From Bacteriovoracaceae bacterium (GTDB taxonomy: Bacteria; Bdellovibrionota; Bacteriovoracia; Bacteriovoracales; Bacteriovoracaceae): DNA of 13,390 nucleotides. The position numbers and the translations under genes are program-made. Each line of letters starts with the position of its first letter. Position 1 is the stretch's first letter. Location of the stretch: contig CANFNN010000051.1 of assembly GCA_947448095.1 (NCBI GenBank), positions 1 to 13,390 on the forward strand, read 5' to 3'. This document shows positions 13,349 to 13,390 of the stretch, piece after piece. A model generated the notes under the pieces. It was not told the DNA's origin. It ran no database searches and worked only from the letters and a program-made list of their open reading frames with translations.

Positions 13349-13390
13349 GTTTGTGCCGTATGCTACACTTCTCTATGACGTCACAGAAAG

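Overview
The window looks like chromosomal DNA from a Gram-negative, lipoprotein-rich member of the Bdellovibrionota, perhaps a Bacteriovorax/Peredibacter-type organism. This is inference from style: AT-rich DNA, several short-signal lipoproteins of unknown family, outer-membrane barrels, c-type cytochromes, and tight gene packing. No ribosomal RNA or phylogenetic marker confirms it. There is no sign of an insertion sequence, phage or CRISPR array.

Layout. (1) Positions 1-1113, plus strand: the C-terminal end of a MotA/TolQ/ExbB-type channel protein, overlapping by 4 nt a von Willebrand A (VWA) protein. The N-terminus of the VWA protein looks like a TolR/MotB membrane anchor, so the pair looks like an ion-driven stator with a VWA output domain. 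(2) Positions 1110-3639, minus strand: a lipoprotein with two cytochrome c domains, an outer-membrane barrel carrying one N-terminal CxxCH haem motif, and a small outer-membrane barrel. These may form an outer-membrane electron-transfer module. (3) Positions 3812-4291, plus: a secreted YceI-family protein, then a hairpin terminator at a convergent junction. (4) Positions 4335-6026, minus: a PhoD-like phosphatase preceded by a lipoprotein with an HExxH zinc-peptidase motif. (5) Positions 6182-8576: two paralogous, cysteine-sharing lipoproteins of unknown family (one on each strand) flanking a cysteine-rich secreted protein. (6) Positions 8668-8742, minus: tRNA-Val(GAC) with its own promoter and an unusual C at position 33. 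(7) Positions 8841-12168, plus: two translationally overlapping ABC exporter half-transporters with complementary degenerate motifs, as in asymmetric heterodimers. (8) Positions 12246-13286, plus: a lipoprotein combining a SurA-like N-terminal region with a DsbA-type thioredoxin fold (CPFC), followed by a strong intrinsic terminator.

Common theme. Almost every product is envelope-located: inner-membrane motors and exporters, periplasmic lipoproteins, c-type cytochromes and outer-membrane barrels. The DsbA-like lipoprotein is a plausible oxidase or isomerase for cysteine-rich secreted proteins such as those at 6182-8576, but that link is inference. The most unusual elements are the channel/VWA pair at the left edge and the paralogous lipoprotein pair in the middle.
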